A model generated the notes under the pieces. The model saw nothing but the letters and a program-made list of their open reading frames with translations. It did no database searches and had not been told where the DNA came from. Position numbers and translations under genes: made by a program. This document shows positions 22,301-33,820 of a DNA stretch of 64,000 nucleotides, one piece after another (the first letter of the stretch is position 1; every line of letters starts with the position of its first letter). Source of the DNA: Dipteris shenzhenensis (taxonomy: Eukaryota; Polypodiophyta; Polypodiopsida; Gleicheniales); assembly GCA_047967505.1 (NCBI GenBank), contig CM106540.1; one strand, given 5' to 3'.

Positions 22301-23085
22301 ACAGGGGAGCTGGTTAGTCCATTTAAAGTACCTTCCATAGTAGAAGAGTCCCGATCAAAAAGATTGTGTATATAGATAAGGACTTAGAAGATTCCTATAA
22401 ATGGTGAGAGTAGTAGAGGACATTTTGCAATCACCCTACTCCTAGTACCAAAAAAATCTATGAAGCTCAAATTTACACAAGGAGGATCAAAGCTAGAGGA
22501 AGTATCCAAAAAGTGATTGGACATGAATAATCCTTCTACACATAATGGAGATCATGCCTTGACAAAGGAGGAACAGAGATTGGAGACACAAGATGGTAAA
22601 GAGACCCCTATAAAAAAATGGTGGATACCATTAATATAGTAGTAGATAAAAAACCAGAAGAGGAACCAAAAGATATCATTAGGATACCATCACCAGAGAC
22701 TCCAATTGACAAACAGGGTGTGTTCATCAAGTATAAATGACTGTGGGAGCTCAACAGTATGTAGCATCAACATCAAGCGAAATTGTTGAAGTTTTAGAGG
22801 AGCATGCTGACAGAGCTATCCCCCAATTGGTATCTTCTTTTAATATTTTGTCTAGGTACCACCAACAATAGAAAGGAAAATTCCCAAATGTGCAAATTCT
22901 TATGGAAGAAGAATTAGATAATTAAAGGTATTTTCATAAAGGTTTTAGGGAAGGTCATGAGAGATTTAAAAAGGACATGATAATAAATTGTCCAAACTAT
23001 AGATAGAAGTCAAAACAATTACATAGGAAAATTCCACTTTGATGCAAGAGAAGAGTTGCTTAAGAGAGCCATAAATAGTCTCAAC
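19378..23085. repeat. Rep-1, copy 2 (blocks Y3-X'-Y4-Z')
   Basis: Block Y3 19378-20365, X' 20365-21120, Y4 21120-22110, Z' 22110-23085. From 19552 on it is collinear with 12104-15616, differing by scattered substitutions and small indels. Y3 extends ~174 bp further left than Y1, so copy 1 is the truncated one. The two copies diverge sharply at 15616/23085. Confidence 0.8.
21045..21052 (+). promoter_or_regulatory. TATA box in Rep-1 copy 2
   Basis: TATAAAAA in the same setting as 13583-13590. Confidence 0.55.
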
Positions 23086-23670
23086 GGAAGGTGATGGAAA
23101 AGGTTACAAAGGCGGTATGCTCTTCCACCTTAGAGATCCATGATAATAGAGGATATGGGTTCTCTTGTGGATACTTATATAGAAGAGGTTGTTACGCTTT
23201 GATGCCATGTCATTCTCACAAGATTATATCCTTACAGCTCACTTACTTACAAGATGGGTTGTTTGAGAATCTCCACGCCAAAGGACCGTAGATTTCTAAA
23301 CAATATAGATTTCTTGCATGGTTTAGTAGCAGAGCAGTATATTCCAGAGCCTGCTATTCTTTATAGTTGTCCATGATATTTTGGTTACAAATAAGTAGCA
23401 CAACATAGAAGCTTAAGAGTGTAGCTGTAAAACCTTTATTACTTCTTCATAAGAAGAATTTACTTTTTATGGGATTTTTATCTAAGAGGCCTTTTTGGGA
23501 TGAAGACTTAGGCATTTTAGAGTCTCTTTATTGATTCTTCATTTCGTATTGACATGATTTTATTTGCTAGAAGCTATTAAATATATGGGTTGTCATTAGC
23601 CTTGACATATATATGCAAAAAGTCCATGGCATATATACAGGTATATATATATTTGCCTCTAATCTTGGCA
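23086..23670. other. Unassigned sequence left of Copia-4
   Basis: Nothing recognised. A 66-codon open frame at 23091-23291 starts with MMEKVTKAVC and is not similar to any family I know. AT-rich (TATA)n-like words lie around 23600-23650. It was continuous with 47897 onward before Copia-4 inserted. Confidence 0.4.
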
Positions 23671-23675
23671 TTTAT
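23671..23675. repeat. Copia-4 target-site duplication, left (TTTAT)
   Basis: TTTAT directly precedes the LTR and recurs at 47892-47896 after the other LTR. Confidence 0.93.
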
Positions 23676-24407
23676 TGTAAGAAAATAATACAACGTATGT
23701 GCTCAACAGATAATAGGATCTCATACACAAAAGAGAAAACCAGATCGTATGGAGAATCAAAAATTTGATTACTGTAGAACTGATACAATAGATGGCGCTG
23801 CCTCCCAACCGTGTGCTCCTGTGAAAGAAGCTTCGATGGTGAGCTGGAAACAGTAGAAGACGGAGGTTGGATGCTAAGAAATCAGGGTTGCTATAGCCAG
23901 TGATGAAATGGGCTTCACGGGCTTGCTCTTATATAGCCACCAGTCGTAGTCGGTTGGGCTCAATTGGGTGACCGACCCAGTGTGCCCAAAACGGTCGACT
24001 GAGGGTCGGTCTCGAAATAGGCCACGAACCACATGATAGAACCGGTGCACAAAATAGAGCAACTAACCTATGGTCTCCGTTCGGCCCACAGCCATCCGGG
24101 ATCATCTAGGACTCCAAACAGGCCCCGCAACCCGAGAGTGGGCTGCCCTGGGAAAAGCTCTATCTACCCTCAGTGCGGTTAGTCATGGGATGCCTTCCCA
24201 CACTTGCATGTAGCCTAGGTTGCAATGTGCCAACTCTATTTGAAGCTGTCCAGCCATCAGGCCACACATGGCCCCCATCTAGTGTCCAAACTAGAACCTA
24301 CCAGATAACTGAGCTACTCAAATGCCTTCTCCTCATATGGGGGGCTTATAAGTAGAGTTAGTTGGTTCCCGCGTAGTTACATGAGAGTGGAGCATTGATA
24401 TCTAACA
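23676..24407 (-). repeat. Copia-4 3' LTR (732 bp)
   Basis: Starts TGTAAGAAAA and ends CTAACA on the plus strand, matching 47166-47891 throughout. A TATA box (minus CTATATAAG) lies at 23928-23936. Confidence 0.96.
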
Positions 24408-24418
24408 CCCCCCCTCAA
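24408..24418 (-). promoter_or_regulatory. Copia-4 polypurine tract
   Basis: Minus strand reads TTGAGGGGGGG immediately upstream of the 3' LTR, about 20 bp after the pol stop codon. Confidence 0.88.
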
Positions 24419-24437
24419 TGTCCACCCGCAAGTGAAC

Positions 24438-26460
24438 TTACTTTTTCGGCCCAATGCCAAGTCGATGAAGATGCCTCTCTAGCAAGTCTCTTCCAAGAGC
24501 CTTCGTGAAGATGTCCGTAGCATTCTCTGTAGTCAGACAGTACACCAAGTCAACCTCCCCATCCATGATGAGCTCGCTAACAAAGTGATATTGAATCTCA
24601 ATGTGTTTTGTGCAAGCGTGGAACACTGGGTTCTTTGCAATCGCCATGCAACTCTGATTGTCACATGATAACTGCATAGGCTTGTTCAGCACTACACCCA
24701 TGTCCCCCAAAATCCTCCTCAACCACACTCTCGCAAGAAGTAAAGCATGCAGATTTGTACTCGGCCTCGGTAGAAGAAAGAGCAACTATGGGTTGCTTCT
24801 TGCTGACCCATGACACAACTCCAGATCCAAGTGAGAAACAATAACCTGTCACTGATCTCCTGCTGTCCATGTCTCCTGCCCTCCAATGGTTCTCCCGAGG
24901 CTTATTGGAAAACCTGCTTAGTACACCAGTCGCAAAACTGATGTCCGACCATGTGTGCACAGGTAAATCAAGCTTCCCACAAGCCTTCTGTACTTCGCTT
25001 CATCCACCAGTGGTGATGAATCCTTGTTTGAGAGCTTCGCGTCAACCTCCATAGAGGTACCAATTGTCTTGCACTCAGCCATGCCAAATGCCTTCAGTAT
25101 CTCTCCAGCATATTTCAGCTGTGAAATGAAGATCTGTTTCGGCTCCTGCCAAACTTCAATCCCCAAACAGAAATGCATCAGTCCGAGGTCTGTCATTTCA
25201 AACTCTCTTCCTAACAAATGCTTCGTATATGAGATCTTCTCTTCATGGTTCCCTGTTATGACAAGGTCGTCCGCATAAAGGACCACGATCATACACCTGC
25301 CTCCTTCTCTAAAGATATACAAATTTGCATCAGATGGGCTCCTCCTAAACCCGTTTTGCAAAAAGTAGGCATCAATTCACTGGTACCACAGTCGTGGGGC
25401 CTGTTTCAGCCCGTAAAGTGCCTTCTTCAGCTTGTAGGCTTTACCTTCTATACCGGGGATCTCAAAACCTGGTGGTTGTTCCACGTATACCTCCTCCTTG
25501 AGATCTCCATTCAGAAAGGCATATTTCACATCCATCTGAAACACGTGCCAACTTCCCTAGGCAGCTAAAGCCAAAACACTATGAATTGTGGTGGTTAGTC
25601 AAGCTGTGGGAGCAAAAGTATCTTGATAATCAAAACCATGTACCTGTGCAAATCCTTTTGCCATGAGCCGAGCCTTGTACTTATCCAACATGCCATCGGA
25701 CTTATACTTGGTCTTGTACACCCACTTGGTTCCGATTACCTTGCGTTTTGGTGGTCGATCCATAAGGTCCCAAGTGTTTTTCTTCATTATGGAGCCATAC
25801 TCCGACTGCATAGCCTCCATCCACATGTCATCACCCTGTGCCTCTTTAAGACATTTGGGTTCATCAGCACGGATCACTTTTGTCATCAAAGCGTAGTTGA
25901 CCAAGTGTTTCTGCGCCCTTCTTTGCTTCTCTATTCTCTTGGACCGGCGGTGTTCGGATGGTTCCTCCTCAATGGCTGGAGGTTCTTTGCCATCCAAAAG
26001 CTGCTTTACCCACTTCGGGAATGGCCGTTGCCATTGTGGTTCTATAGGCTCTTCTTCATCTTCTTTGTCTTGAATCCTCCCAAGCACCATTGGGGGAGTT
26101 TGGTCTGCTATTGGTGGCGGTACTGGATGGATATACTGGTCCTGGTTGTCTGGGAAGGAAGCATCCTCCTCCAATTGATGCGATTGTTCTGAGAAGACCA
26201 CATCATGACTTACAATTACCTTCTTGGTAACAGGGTTATAGAGATGGTAACCCTTCGCCTCTTCACTGTAGCCCAAGAAAATACACTTCCAGCTCTTCGG
26301 TTCCCATTTGGTCCTGGTAGCATCAGGGACATGCACAAAACAGTCACATCCAAAAACTGTGAAATGTGCAGCTGAAGGTTTCTTACTAGAAAAGGCTTGC
26401 AGTGGAGTCATCCCATTCATAGCCTTCGTGTAGCTACGATTCAGGATGTAAACTGCAGTG
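24438..26460 (-). pseudogene. Copia-4 integrase C-terminus, reverse transcriptase and RNase H
   Basis: Minus frames 26420-25599, 25361-24918, 24960-24661 and 24785-24438. Order: integrase C-terminal part (MNGMTPLQAFSSKKPSAAHF, CIFLGYSEEAKGYHLYNP), acidic linker, RT (TKWVYKTKYKSDG, KARLMAKGFAQVHGFDYQDT, catalytic YADD in VVLYADDLVITGN, LGIEVWQEPKQIFISQ), RNase H ([47 protein letters not shown]). A stop follows DTFAPTA near 25600 and frame changes occur near 25370 and 24930. The RT catalytic aspartates are intact, but the polyprotein is interrupted. Confidence 0.94.
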
Positions 26461-26466
26461 TTACAT

Positions 26467-26471
26467 GCTTC
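26467..26471. repeat. Target-site duplication of solo LTR, left (GCTTC)
   Basis: GCTTC here and at 27165-27169, inside the integrase codons of Copia-4. Confidence 0.92.
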
Positions 26472-27164
26472 TGTTAGATCTCAATGCTCCACTCTCATCG
26501 TGTAACTACACGGGAACCAGCTAACTCTACTTGTAAGCCCCCCATATGAGGAGAAGGCATTTGAGTAGCTCGATTATCAAGTAGGTCCTAGTTTGGACAC
26601 CAGATGGGGGCCATGTGTGGCTCGATGGCTAGACGGCTTCAGATAGAGTTGGCACACCACCAAGTAGGCTACATGCAAGTGTGGGAAGGCATCCCTTGAC
26701 TGACCGCACTGAGGGTAGATGGAGCATTTCCTAGGGTAGCCCACTCTCGAGTTGCGGGGCCCGTTTGTAGGTTAGTTGCTCTGTTTTGCGCATTGGTTCT
26801 ATCGTATGGTCAGTGGGCTATTTAGGGATTGACCCCTAGTCGACCGTTTTGGGCGGATTGGGCCGGTCACCCGATTGAGCCTAGCTGACTATGACTGGTG
26901 GCTATATAAGAGCAAGCCCGTGAAGCCCATTTCATCATTGGCTATAGCAACGCTGATTCATTAGCATCCAGCCTCCGTCTTCTACTGTTTCCAGCACGCC
27001 ATCGAAGCTTCTTTCACAAGAGTGCATGGTTGGGAGGCAGCGCCATCTCTATTGTATCAGTTCTATAGTAATCAAAATTTTGATTCTCCATACTATCTTA
27101 TTTTCTCTCTTGTGTACGAGATCCTGTTATCTGTTGAGCATAGACGTTGTATTATTTTCTTATA
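26472..27164 (+). mobile_element. Solo LTR of the Copia-4 family, inverted
   Basis: 693 bp matching the Copia-4 LTR but in opposite orientation (TGTTAGATCTCAATGCTCC ... TTTTCTTATA). It sits in the integrase frame between WAEA and CNTAVYILNR and is flanked by GCTTC repeats. Its terminal CA has changed to TA. The TATA box CTATATAAG is at 26902-26910. A solo LTR arises when the two LTRs of an inserted element recombine and the inside is lost, so a second family member once inserted here. Several insertions and deletions separate it from the Copia-4 LTRs. Confidence 0.95.
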
Positions 27165-27169
27165 GCTTC
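27165..27169. repeat. Target-site duplication of solo LTR, right (GCTTC)
   Basis: Matches 26467-26471. Confidence 0.92.
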
Positions 27170-28245
27170 AGCCCAGTAGGTCTTTGGCAAATCTTTCCCT
27201 TTCATCATACTCCGGCCCATTTCACAGATGATGCGCATCTTGCATTCTGCTACTCCATTTTGTTGTGATGTATGTGGCGGGGGTTTCTGCCTCTTGATTC
27301 TATGACTTTTACAGTAACTCTCGAATTTAGTGGATGTGAACTCTCTGCCTCTGTTTGATCTCAATTTCTTCACCTTCCTCCCCGATTCTTTCTCGCCCAT
27401 TACATGCCATTCCTTGAACCTACTAAAAGCCTCGTCTTTAGTCTTTAGGAAGTATATCCATATCCTTCTACTGTAGTCATCGATCAGTGTCATGAAGTAG
27501 TAGGAACCACCCAAAGCTTCTGTCTCCATCTTTCCGCAGAGGTCCATGTGAATGAGCTCTAGAGGAGCCTTTGCCCTATTGGCCTCTTTAGGAAAGGGAT
27601 GCTGATGCTGCTTGCCCATCATGCAAGCTTTACATACATTGGGCAAATCTAAAATTTTTGGTAGGTCTGCAATCGTTCCACTTTTATGCATCTCCTTCAA
27701 AGAACTAAGGTTTAGATGACCAAACCTTTCATGCCATAGCTTAGTGTTCTTCACATCGACTTGAGCACTAAAAGCTGAGAGTTCATAAATGTTGTTGCGC
27801 CGTGTACCTTTACTAATGACCTTCCCTTGAAGATCCATAATCTATGCACCATTCTTATCGAAGTGAACTTTGAGGTCCCGATCCGTGATCACAGATACAG
27901 ATAACAAGTTCCTCTTGATATCTGGCACATAAAGAACATCGGACAATTGTTTTACAACTCCATCTGACTTGAGAGCAATTGTACCTTTTCCTTTTGTTGG
28001 ACATTTTGCATCATTGCTAACTGCTACCAGGATGTCATTCCCTACCAGTTGTAGAGAGGTATACCAATCCTTCTGACTGGCCATGTGGTGTGATGCACCA
28101 CTATCAATGATCCATGGTTCATCCGCAGGCACATGAATTGCCTCCGTGCAAATGTCCTCAATTGCGACGAACAACTCTACTGGTACTGCCTGTGCACTGT
28201 TGCTGGACTCTTTCTTTACACCATTCTTCTCATCTGCAATCTTCT
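27170..28245 (-). pseudogene. Copia-4 protease and integrase N-terminal half
   Basis: From 28174 downward: protease with WIIDSGASHHMASQKDWY (intact DSGA), then a TAG stop after FDKNGA near 27841. GAG-pre-integrase follows (LWHERFGHLNLSSLKEMH, CKACMMGKQHQHPF), then the integrase core (LELIHMDLCGKME, FMTLIDDYSRRIWIYFLKTK, LRSNRGREFTSTKFE, HTSQQNGVAECKMR). Two core positions look altered: the second catalytic Asp, usually in SDRGxEF, reads SNRGREF, and the Glu of GVAERKNR reads GVAECKMR with Glu kept. The frame then reads into the solo LTR at 27164. Confidence 0.92.
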
Positions 28246-28596
28246 TTTAGCACTCATTCTGCTTGTGCCCTTCCTTGTTACAATAGAAGCACTTGATCTT
28301 CTTCTTTCTCTTTTTATCGTTAAAAGAAGATGGGTTACCAGAGTCCTTACCCTTACCTTTCTTTGATCCGGTCCAAAAAGCCGAATCTTCTCTAGTCCTC
28401 GTCTTTTGATGCATCTCCTCCTCCAGAAGCATTGCGCTAAAATCCTCAAAGTTGAGGGGTAGATCTCTATTCTATGTATTCAGCATCGTAACAAGACTGT
28501 TGTACTTTGGTGGGAGAATCCGTATGCACCTTTGTGCCAGATTCTTGCTAGTGATGGTGATGCCAATCGCAGTCATCTGATCGCATAGATTCTTCA
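28246..28596 (-). pseudogene. Copia-4 gag, C-terminal part with CCHC knuckle
   Basis: Minus frame through ILPPKYNSLVTMLNT, a stop, LPLNFEDFSAMLLEEEMHQK, a Lys-rich run and the zinc knuckle CFYCNKEGHKQNEC (28250-28291), followed by a TAA. The N-terminal half of the same gag is displaced to 46665-47044 by Gypsy-1, which inserted between codons at 28601/46660. Confidence 0.9.
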
Positions 28597-28601
28597 CCTT
28601 G
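28597..28601. repeat. Gypsy-1 target-site duplication, left (CCTTG)
   Basis: CCTTG here and at 46660-46664. Confidence 0.95.
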
Positions 28602-29695
28602 TGTTGGCTCTTTCCTATTGCTTTTGTAGGAAGAGCTGGGTATTCTATGTTTGCAGGGTTCCGAGGCTTTTTGTCACCTACAGATATATTGGGATTGTCG
28701 GTTGTAGTATATGTGTAGCTTAGGACCTCGAGTCATGTTCCGGTGAGAGACGTAGGCTTAAGTGTGGTAAGCAAACAAAGTCCAAGCATGTGTAAAAGGC
28801 ACGCAAACCATCTTTGTTGAGGTAATGAAGGCTTTCGCCTTCATTGGGAGTTGTAGGGTTTAGGAGGAGTTTAAGGGTTCATAAGGAGGTTCCAGGGTTT
28901 AGAAAGAGTTCCAAGGTTTAGAAGGAGGTTCCAGGGTTTAGAAAGAGTTCCAGGGTTTAGAAGGAGGTTCCAAGGTTTAGAAGGAGTCCAGGGTTAGAAG
29001 GAGGATCCAAGGTTCATAGTAGAGTACATGGTGGAGAACTTGTCTCCCTCGTAGATCATGGAGTTTAAGGGTTTAGGAAAGCATAGGAGTGGGAGAGGAA
29101 GAAGGTGTAAGAGCATGGGTGAAAGAAGAGAGAGGAGGAGGAGGAGGGAGGAGGGAGGAGGGAGGAGGAGGAGGGAGGAGGAGGAGGAGGAGAAGGAGAA
29201 GGAGGAAGGAGGAGGAGGGAGGAGGAGAGGGAGAGGGTGGGTTGCAGGGTTGGAGGAGAGGGGAGAAGGGTTGCAAGGTTAGGACATGCTTTTGGACGTG
29301 CAGTGCAAGGAAGCATGGACACTTGAGACAAATGCTTGGAATACCAAAGTAGACTCAACACAATGCCCCAAAGAGTGTGGGCTTCATTCCATTATGGGGT
29401 ATTTATACAAGTTGGAGAGCTTCTCTCTCTGCATGTAACACAAAGTCGTATCACAAAGTTGTAACACAAAGTTGTAACACAAAGTTGTATCACAAAGTTG
29501 TAACACATTCTCTCTCTAAATGTAGAAGTTGTAACACAAACTTGTAACACAAATTTGTTACACAAAGTCATAACACAAAGTTGTGTCTAGAAGTTATAAC
29601 ACAAAGTTGTAACACAAAGTTGTATCACAAAGTTGTATCACAAAGTTGTAACACCTTCTCTTTCTTCATAAGTTCATGTTGGCACAGAGTCAACA
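28602..29695 (-). repeat. Gypsy-1 3' LTR (1,094 bp)
   Basis: Bounded by TGTTG and CAACA. It contains an array of ~20 bp AGGGTTTAGAAGGAGGTTCC-like units (28855-29010), a GGA microsatellite (29127-29230) and a ~15 bp ACACAAAGTTGTAAC-like array (29440-29655). The TATA box (minus TATAAATACC) is at 29398-29407. The 3' copy would also supply polyadenylation. Confidence 0.96.
29398..29407 (-). promoter_or_regulatory. TATA box of Gypsy-1 3' LTR
   Basis: Minus TATAAATACC, conserved at 46401-46410 in the 5' LTR. Confidence 0.65.
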
Positions 29696-29729
29696 TACTC
29701 CTGGATCCATTTTATTACCCATCCTCGGT

Positions 29730-32700
29730 ACCTGGGTTGCCATGCTTTTAGTCCAGTGGCTGTGGAACTTGTGTCACATGCCAGTCGATCTTGCTGTAGA
29801 GCCTTAGCACCATATACAATTTTTGCACAGTTTCCAGGTAGCCTGTATCTACCATTTGCTCGAACAGAGATATGTGGCGTGCCTCCAAGAAGATCACTCT
29901 TTGATAGAGTCGGCTTGTAATCTAAGCATCAATCCATTCATTGGGATTAAAGCTGAGTGGAGGCAAATGGGAATCAAGGTAACATGGGACCTCCAGAATT
30001 AATTCTAATGTTTTACAGAATATGGCACTTTGGCGAAGGAAGCGATCAATGTTGCCGCGCATTGTTTGTTCATGCTGCTGAAGTGCTCGGATCATGGTGC
30101 CTTGGATATTCCATTCTACACTAGGGTAGGGTTCGATCATTGTGGCCAATTAATGACTCGATCTTCAGCCAAAGTGTGTATGTTGGCTTCCCATTTTTTA
30201 CGCCATGGAACTGCATAGAACTTGGGATGGGTTCTAAGACATGGAGGTGCCTGTAAGTACTCCTTTAAGAAGATTACATCAAAGAGCTTGGGACGGCGCC
30301 AATCAGGTTGTGGATCCAATGTGCTAATCCAACCTTCACTGATTTGATGCTGATGAAGGTTGGTAGGAAAGTTACCCAGGGTCCATCCACCACGAGTTTT
30401 CATATCAGGATATTTGCTCCAAAATTCCTTGATGGGGTTATTGGGAAGTGGTATCTCATCAAAATCATACCCATCATTGGAACTTGGCATGGGTGTACGA
30501 ATTGGATTATCCGGATCCTAATATTCAAAATCAAATACTACATCATTTTCTGCTGATGGAAGCACCAGAAGTGTCGGAGGTGATGAGGGGCCGGGAGAGA
30601 ATCAGGGGACATGGGGGAGAAATATGGCTGAGTGATAGTGGTGGAAGGGGGAGAAGAGGGGAGGGGGGGAAGAAATGGGCAAATGGTTTGAGCAGCTTGG
30701 TAATCCTCAAGGGTAGGATTAGCAAGGGAGGGGAAAAAGCTAGGTGTGAGGGGCTCATAAGTTTGTGACTATTGGGTAAGTTGGAAATGGTGAGAGGCAT
30801 GAGCAAAGAGACGATGGAGGGAATAGATGTTAGGATGGAGCTCAGGGAAGGTTAAGAGGGTGGTAGCAGCAAGGGGAAGTGAGGTTATGATGTTGGCAGA
30901 AAGAGTGGTTAGATATGGGAAGTTGGATGTGAGATAGGCCTTGTCATCTTCCGACACTTCTTTTTGCTGGTGCGATGGGATGATCAGCTGCATGGGTTGG
31001 ATGTCGGTTATGTCATGCCGTGCAAATAATAGGGATGGCCTTTGTAGCAATGGCAACAAACCTGCAATAACCCTGAGGGGAGGACTACCCATGAGGCAGA
31101 CATATGCAATGAAAGCATCCGTCCTGAGTGTTATAAACCCGGCATGTGTAGACAGGCAGAAGATATTCTTCTCATCTTTCTTCAGACAAGTCTTGGCAAA
31201 TTATGTGCAGGGTTTTAATCTCGATTGATCGTTTCCAGTTGATTGTTGGATGAGCAGATATGATCCTGATTTGGAGTTGCTTCCATTGGATAAGCACGCG
31301 TGCGTTGAGGTGATCTTCCACTTGTAGAGCAGCCACAAGCTCTTCGTATACCGCGGTTGTGCATTGTAGTGGGGTGTCATTGGTGTTGTCTTCCAATGCC
31401 TCATTGTTGTGCACTAGAAATTGGAGTTCAAGCTTGGAGATGGCTATTTTTTGGGAGTGCATCTCATTCATTTTTTCTTTGTACTGATGGTAGATGGTTG
31501 TGTATGCCTCCTTAAGCTTTTTCATTTGCAAGGTGACCTTTGCCTATTGAGGAATGTCTTCAGTGGTATTGGGGACCATTGGTCCAAGACCTGGGCTTAT
31601 GAAGTGCTGGCCTCTTGAATAGTAGCAAGTTGGTCCTTTAAGAGTCGGCATTCCCTTGTAAGCTCATCAATGCTAAAGGCACGTACTGCCAAAGATTGTT
31701 TCATGTCTTCAAGCTTGTCTTTGCAATCCTGGAGCTCTTCTTCTTTGTGAATGAGAGTGAATCGAGCTTGTGCCACTACCTCTGTTTGTTGCGCATGTGC
31801 AGATGTCAAGGAGTTATAGGAGGTCTGTAGGATTGCCATTGCTTCTACTGCCATAGTCAGCTGTGTCTGACTTTGGTGGAGGTTGGAGGTCACATCCCTT
31901 ACGGCCTTCTCTTGAGCTTGGAGAGCCTGGTTCATGCGCACTTCTTCTACCTCCTTCTCATCTATCTGTGCCCGAAGTGCCTTGACCTCTATGGCGATTG
32001 CCTGGAATTAATCTTTGATTTCTGATGCCGTCTGCCTTTCCAATTCTCTTGCATATGCTTCCTTAGCCAAGCTAGTGAAGAGTTCTGACATTTGGATCAT
32101 TTGGCTAGCTTGATGTTGGAGAATGACAAACGGTGATGAGGTCTAGCGATATTGCTGATACAAGTGGTGCCCATGTAGCCATCCCGATGATTCTGTAGTA
32201 CTTGGGGGAGGTTGTTCCAATGGCATTTCAGTCCCTCGTGTACAATAGTCATACTGCTGATCTGGCACTAGCTCTCCTTGGGGCTCATCGACTGGCATGG
32301 CGTCGATGGGCGGTTCGAGTGCTGATGTGGTCTCAAGCTCTAGTGCTGATCGTTCCTCAGGTTCAGGTGCCAACCTTGTCTCGAGCTCGGGTTGGTGCTA
32401 TTGGTGGAGACTTAGTGGTTGCTATTGTGCACCGAGCTATAGCATTTCCTGAAGCAATTCCGCAATCCTGCTTTCCAGAATAGGTACTTCTGTTAAGGCA
32501 TCTGTACTTATCAATGTGATAGCTGGAGCAGTTGATGACGGCTCCCATACTGGTGAGAAGGGTATGTCCAACTCCTCAATTGGCTTTGGAGACTGGGGTA
32601 GAGCCATTTCTCTTTCTTGTAGTTCTTTTTTGATGATTATAGCCAATAAGTGCGGAATTTTACATTTCTGGCCTGAAGAACCATCGAGTTTTTTGGTAAA

Positions 32701-33471
32701 GAAAATGACGAAGTGTTGGACCCAGTCTTGTTTTAGCTTCCTACTCAGCAAAACAAATGTGCGGAGTGGAAGGGAGCATTCCTTGCCGTTCTTTATTCCC
32801 ACGATTGTGGATAGAAATTGTGCTGCTTCCTTGAGGCGAGGGTTAAGGATTGTGCAAAGCAATATGCCATCTCTATGGATCAGGGTACCCTTGGTGAGGA
32901 GAGACTGTACTTCGATAAACTTTGCATCAGCAGACCGTTTAGGGTATTGGCCACCTTGTTTTGACAGTGAGAAAGCCCTTTGAATGACCGTACTGTCGAG
33001 GATAATGTTCAATGGGCTCTGTTGTACAGTGATTGTACCATACTTGCCATCCGTTGCATTGCTGGAGTAGTAAGAGTGGAGAAAGTCCTTGATGTAGGTG
33101 GTCATGATAGGACTATCCTCCAAGGATTTGAGGCTCTCATGCAAATTGCCTAGACCTCGTTGCTCTAAGTAAGATGTTGCTTCCTGGGAAAGAGCATAAG
33201 TCGATGTGGGTAGCCAGACAAGTTCCAATGATTGGGCCTTGTTAACGGTTGTGTAGGCCGGCTGTGACTTGGGTGGCATTTGTTTTGCTTGGTCATGCAC
33301 TGAATCTTCTTCGGAGCTATCGCTTTGGACCACAAATGCCTATGGTCTCCGTGGTTGAGAGGATGTAGATGGCTGCGAACTCTGGAGGGGGTCCCGTGGT
33401 TGAGGCGGTGGGCTCTTTCTGCGCATCCTCTTTAGTCGTGGCATCTTTTCTGAACCTGCATCCATGTACAT
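29730..33471 (-). pseudogene. Gypsy-1 third ORF (unknown protein, coiled-coil, ~1,200 codons)
   Basis: A long minus-strand reading frame between integrase and 3' LTR. Starting at ATG 33471 (MYMDAGSEKMPRLKRMRRK), one frame runs to about 31600 with few stops (one TAG after QPRRP, one after LLQEML, others near 32140 and 32010), then shifts frame near 31550 and continues in pieces to ~29730. The N-terminus is basic and NLS-like. Residues ~50-340 form a compact region (SLELVWLPTSTYALSQEA, FLHSYYSSNATDGKYG, LILD-type strands). A Glu/Pro linker follows, then a long helical, probable coiled-coil segment (31597-31941: QALQAQEKAVRDVTSNLHQ, EEELQDCKDKLEDMKQSL). The C-terminal part holds Trp/Pro-rich blocks (30490-29922). 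I do not recognise the family. It occupies the position of env-like or extra ORFs in other Tat/Athila elements, but no signal peptide or membrane segment is evident. Confidence 0.72.
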
Positions 33472-33523
33472 GTAGTGTACCATTGATCATCAAATTGATT
33501 GGCATGCCTGTATGATCTTTCTG

Positions 33524-33820
33524 TGTGTGTGTGGGAGAGAGATCTTTTTTTTTTTTTTTTGGTTATACATCCTTTGAGAGTGTGGAATGAAAGTGTGTGG
33601 TACAATTATTCATGCAATCATCTATGTGTCTAAGCGAAAGCGTGTGAGTGCACGTGACCTAGTAGCTAAGTAGGGACTAACTATATGCTTGTTTTGCTTG
33701 GATTTTCATAGGGCAGCTAGAACTCATCATCACTTCTGAGCTCTAGGTAAAATCGATTGATGCTACCTATATGTGCGAAGATATACATATGCAAGTGAGT
33801 GCTCGTGATACAATCTAATC
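33524..33820. other. Spacer between integrase and third ORF
   Basis: About 350 bp separate the integrase stop (33821) from the ATG at 33471. It includes a 21-base T run at 33546-33560 on the plus strand (A-rich in element sense). No splice or internal promoter signal could be proved. Confidence 0.5.

Noticed and set aside
28855-29010. Interstitial telomere array
   Set aside because: AGGGTTTAG words are embedded in ~20 bp units, not in tandem TTTAGGG.
29058-29361. Arg/Glu/Gly-rich and Pro-rich frames in the Gypsy-1 LTR (also at 46031-46364)
   Set aside because: They follow from the GGA microsatellite in the LTR and change length with it.
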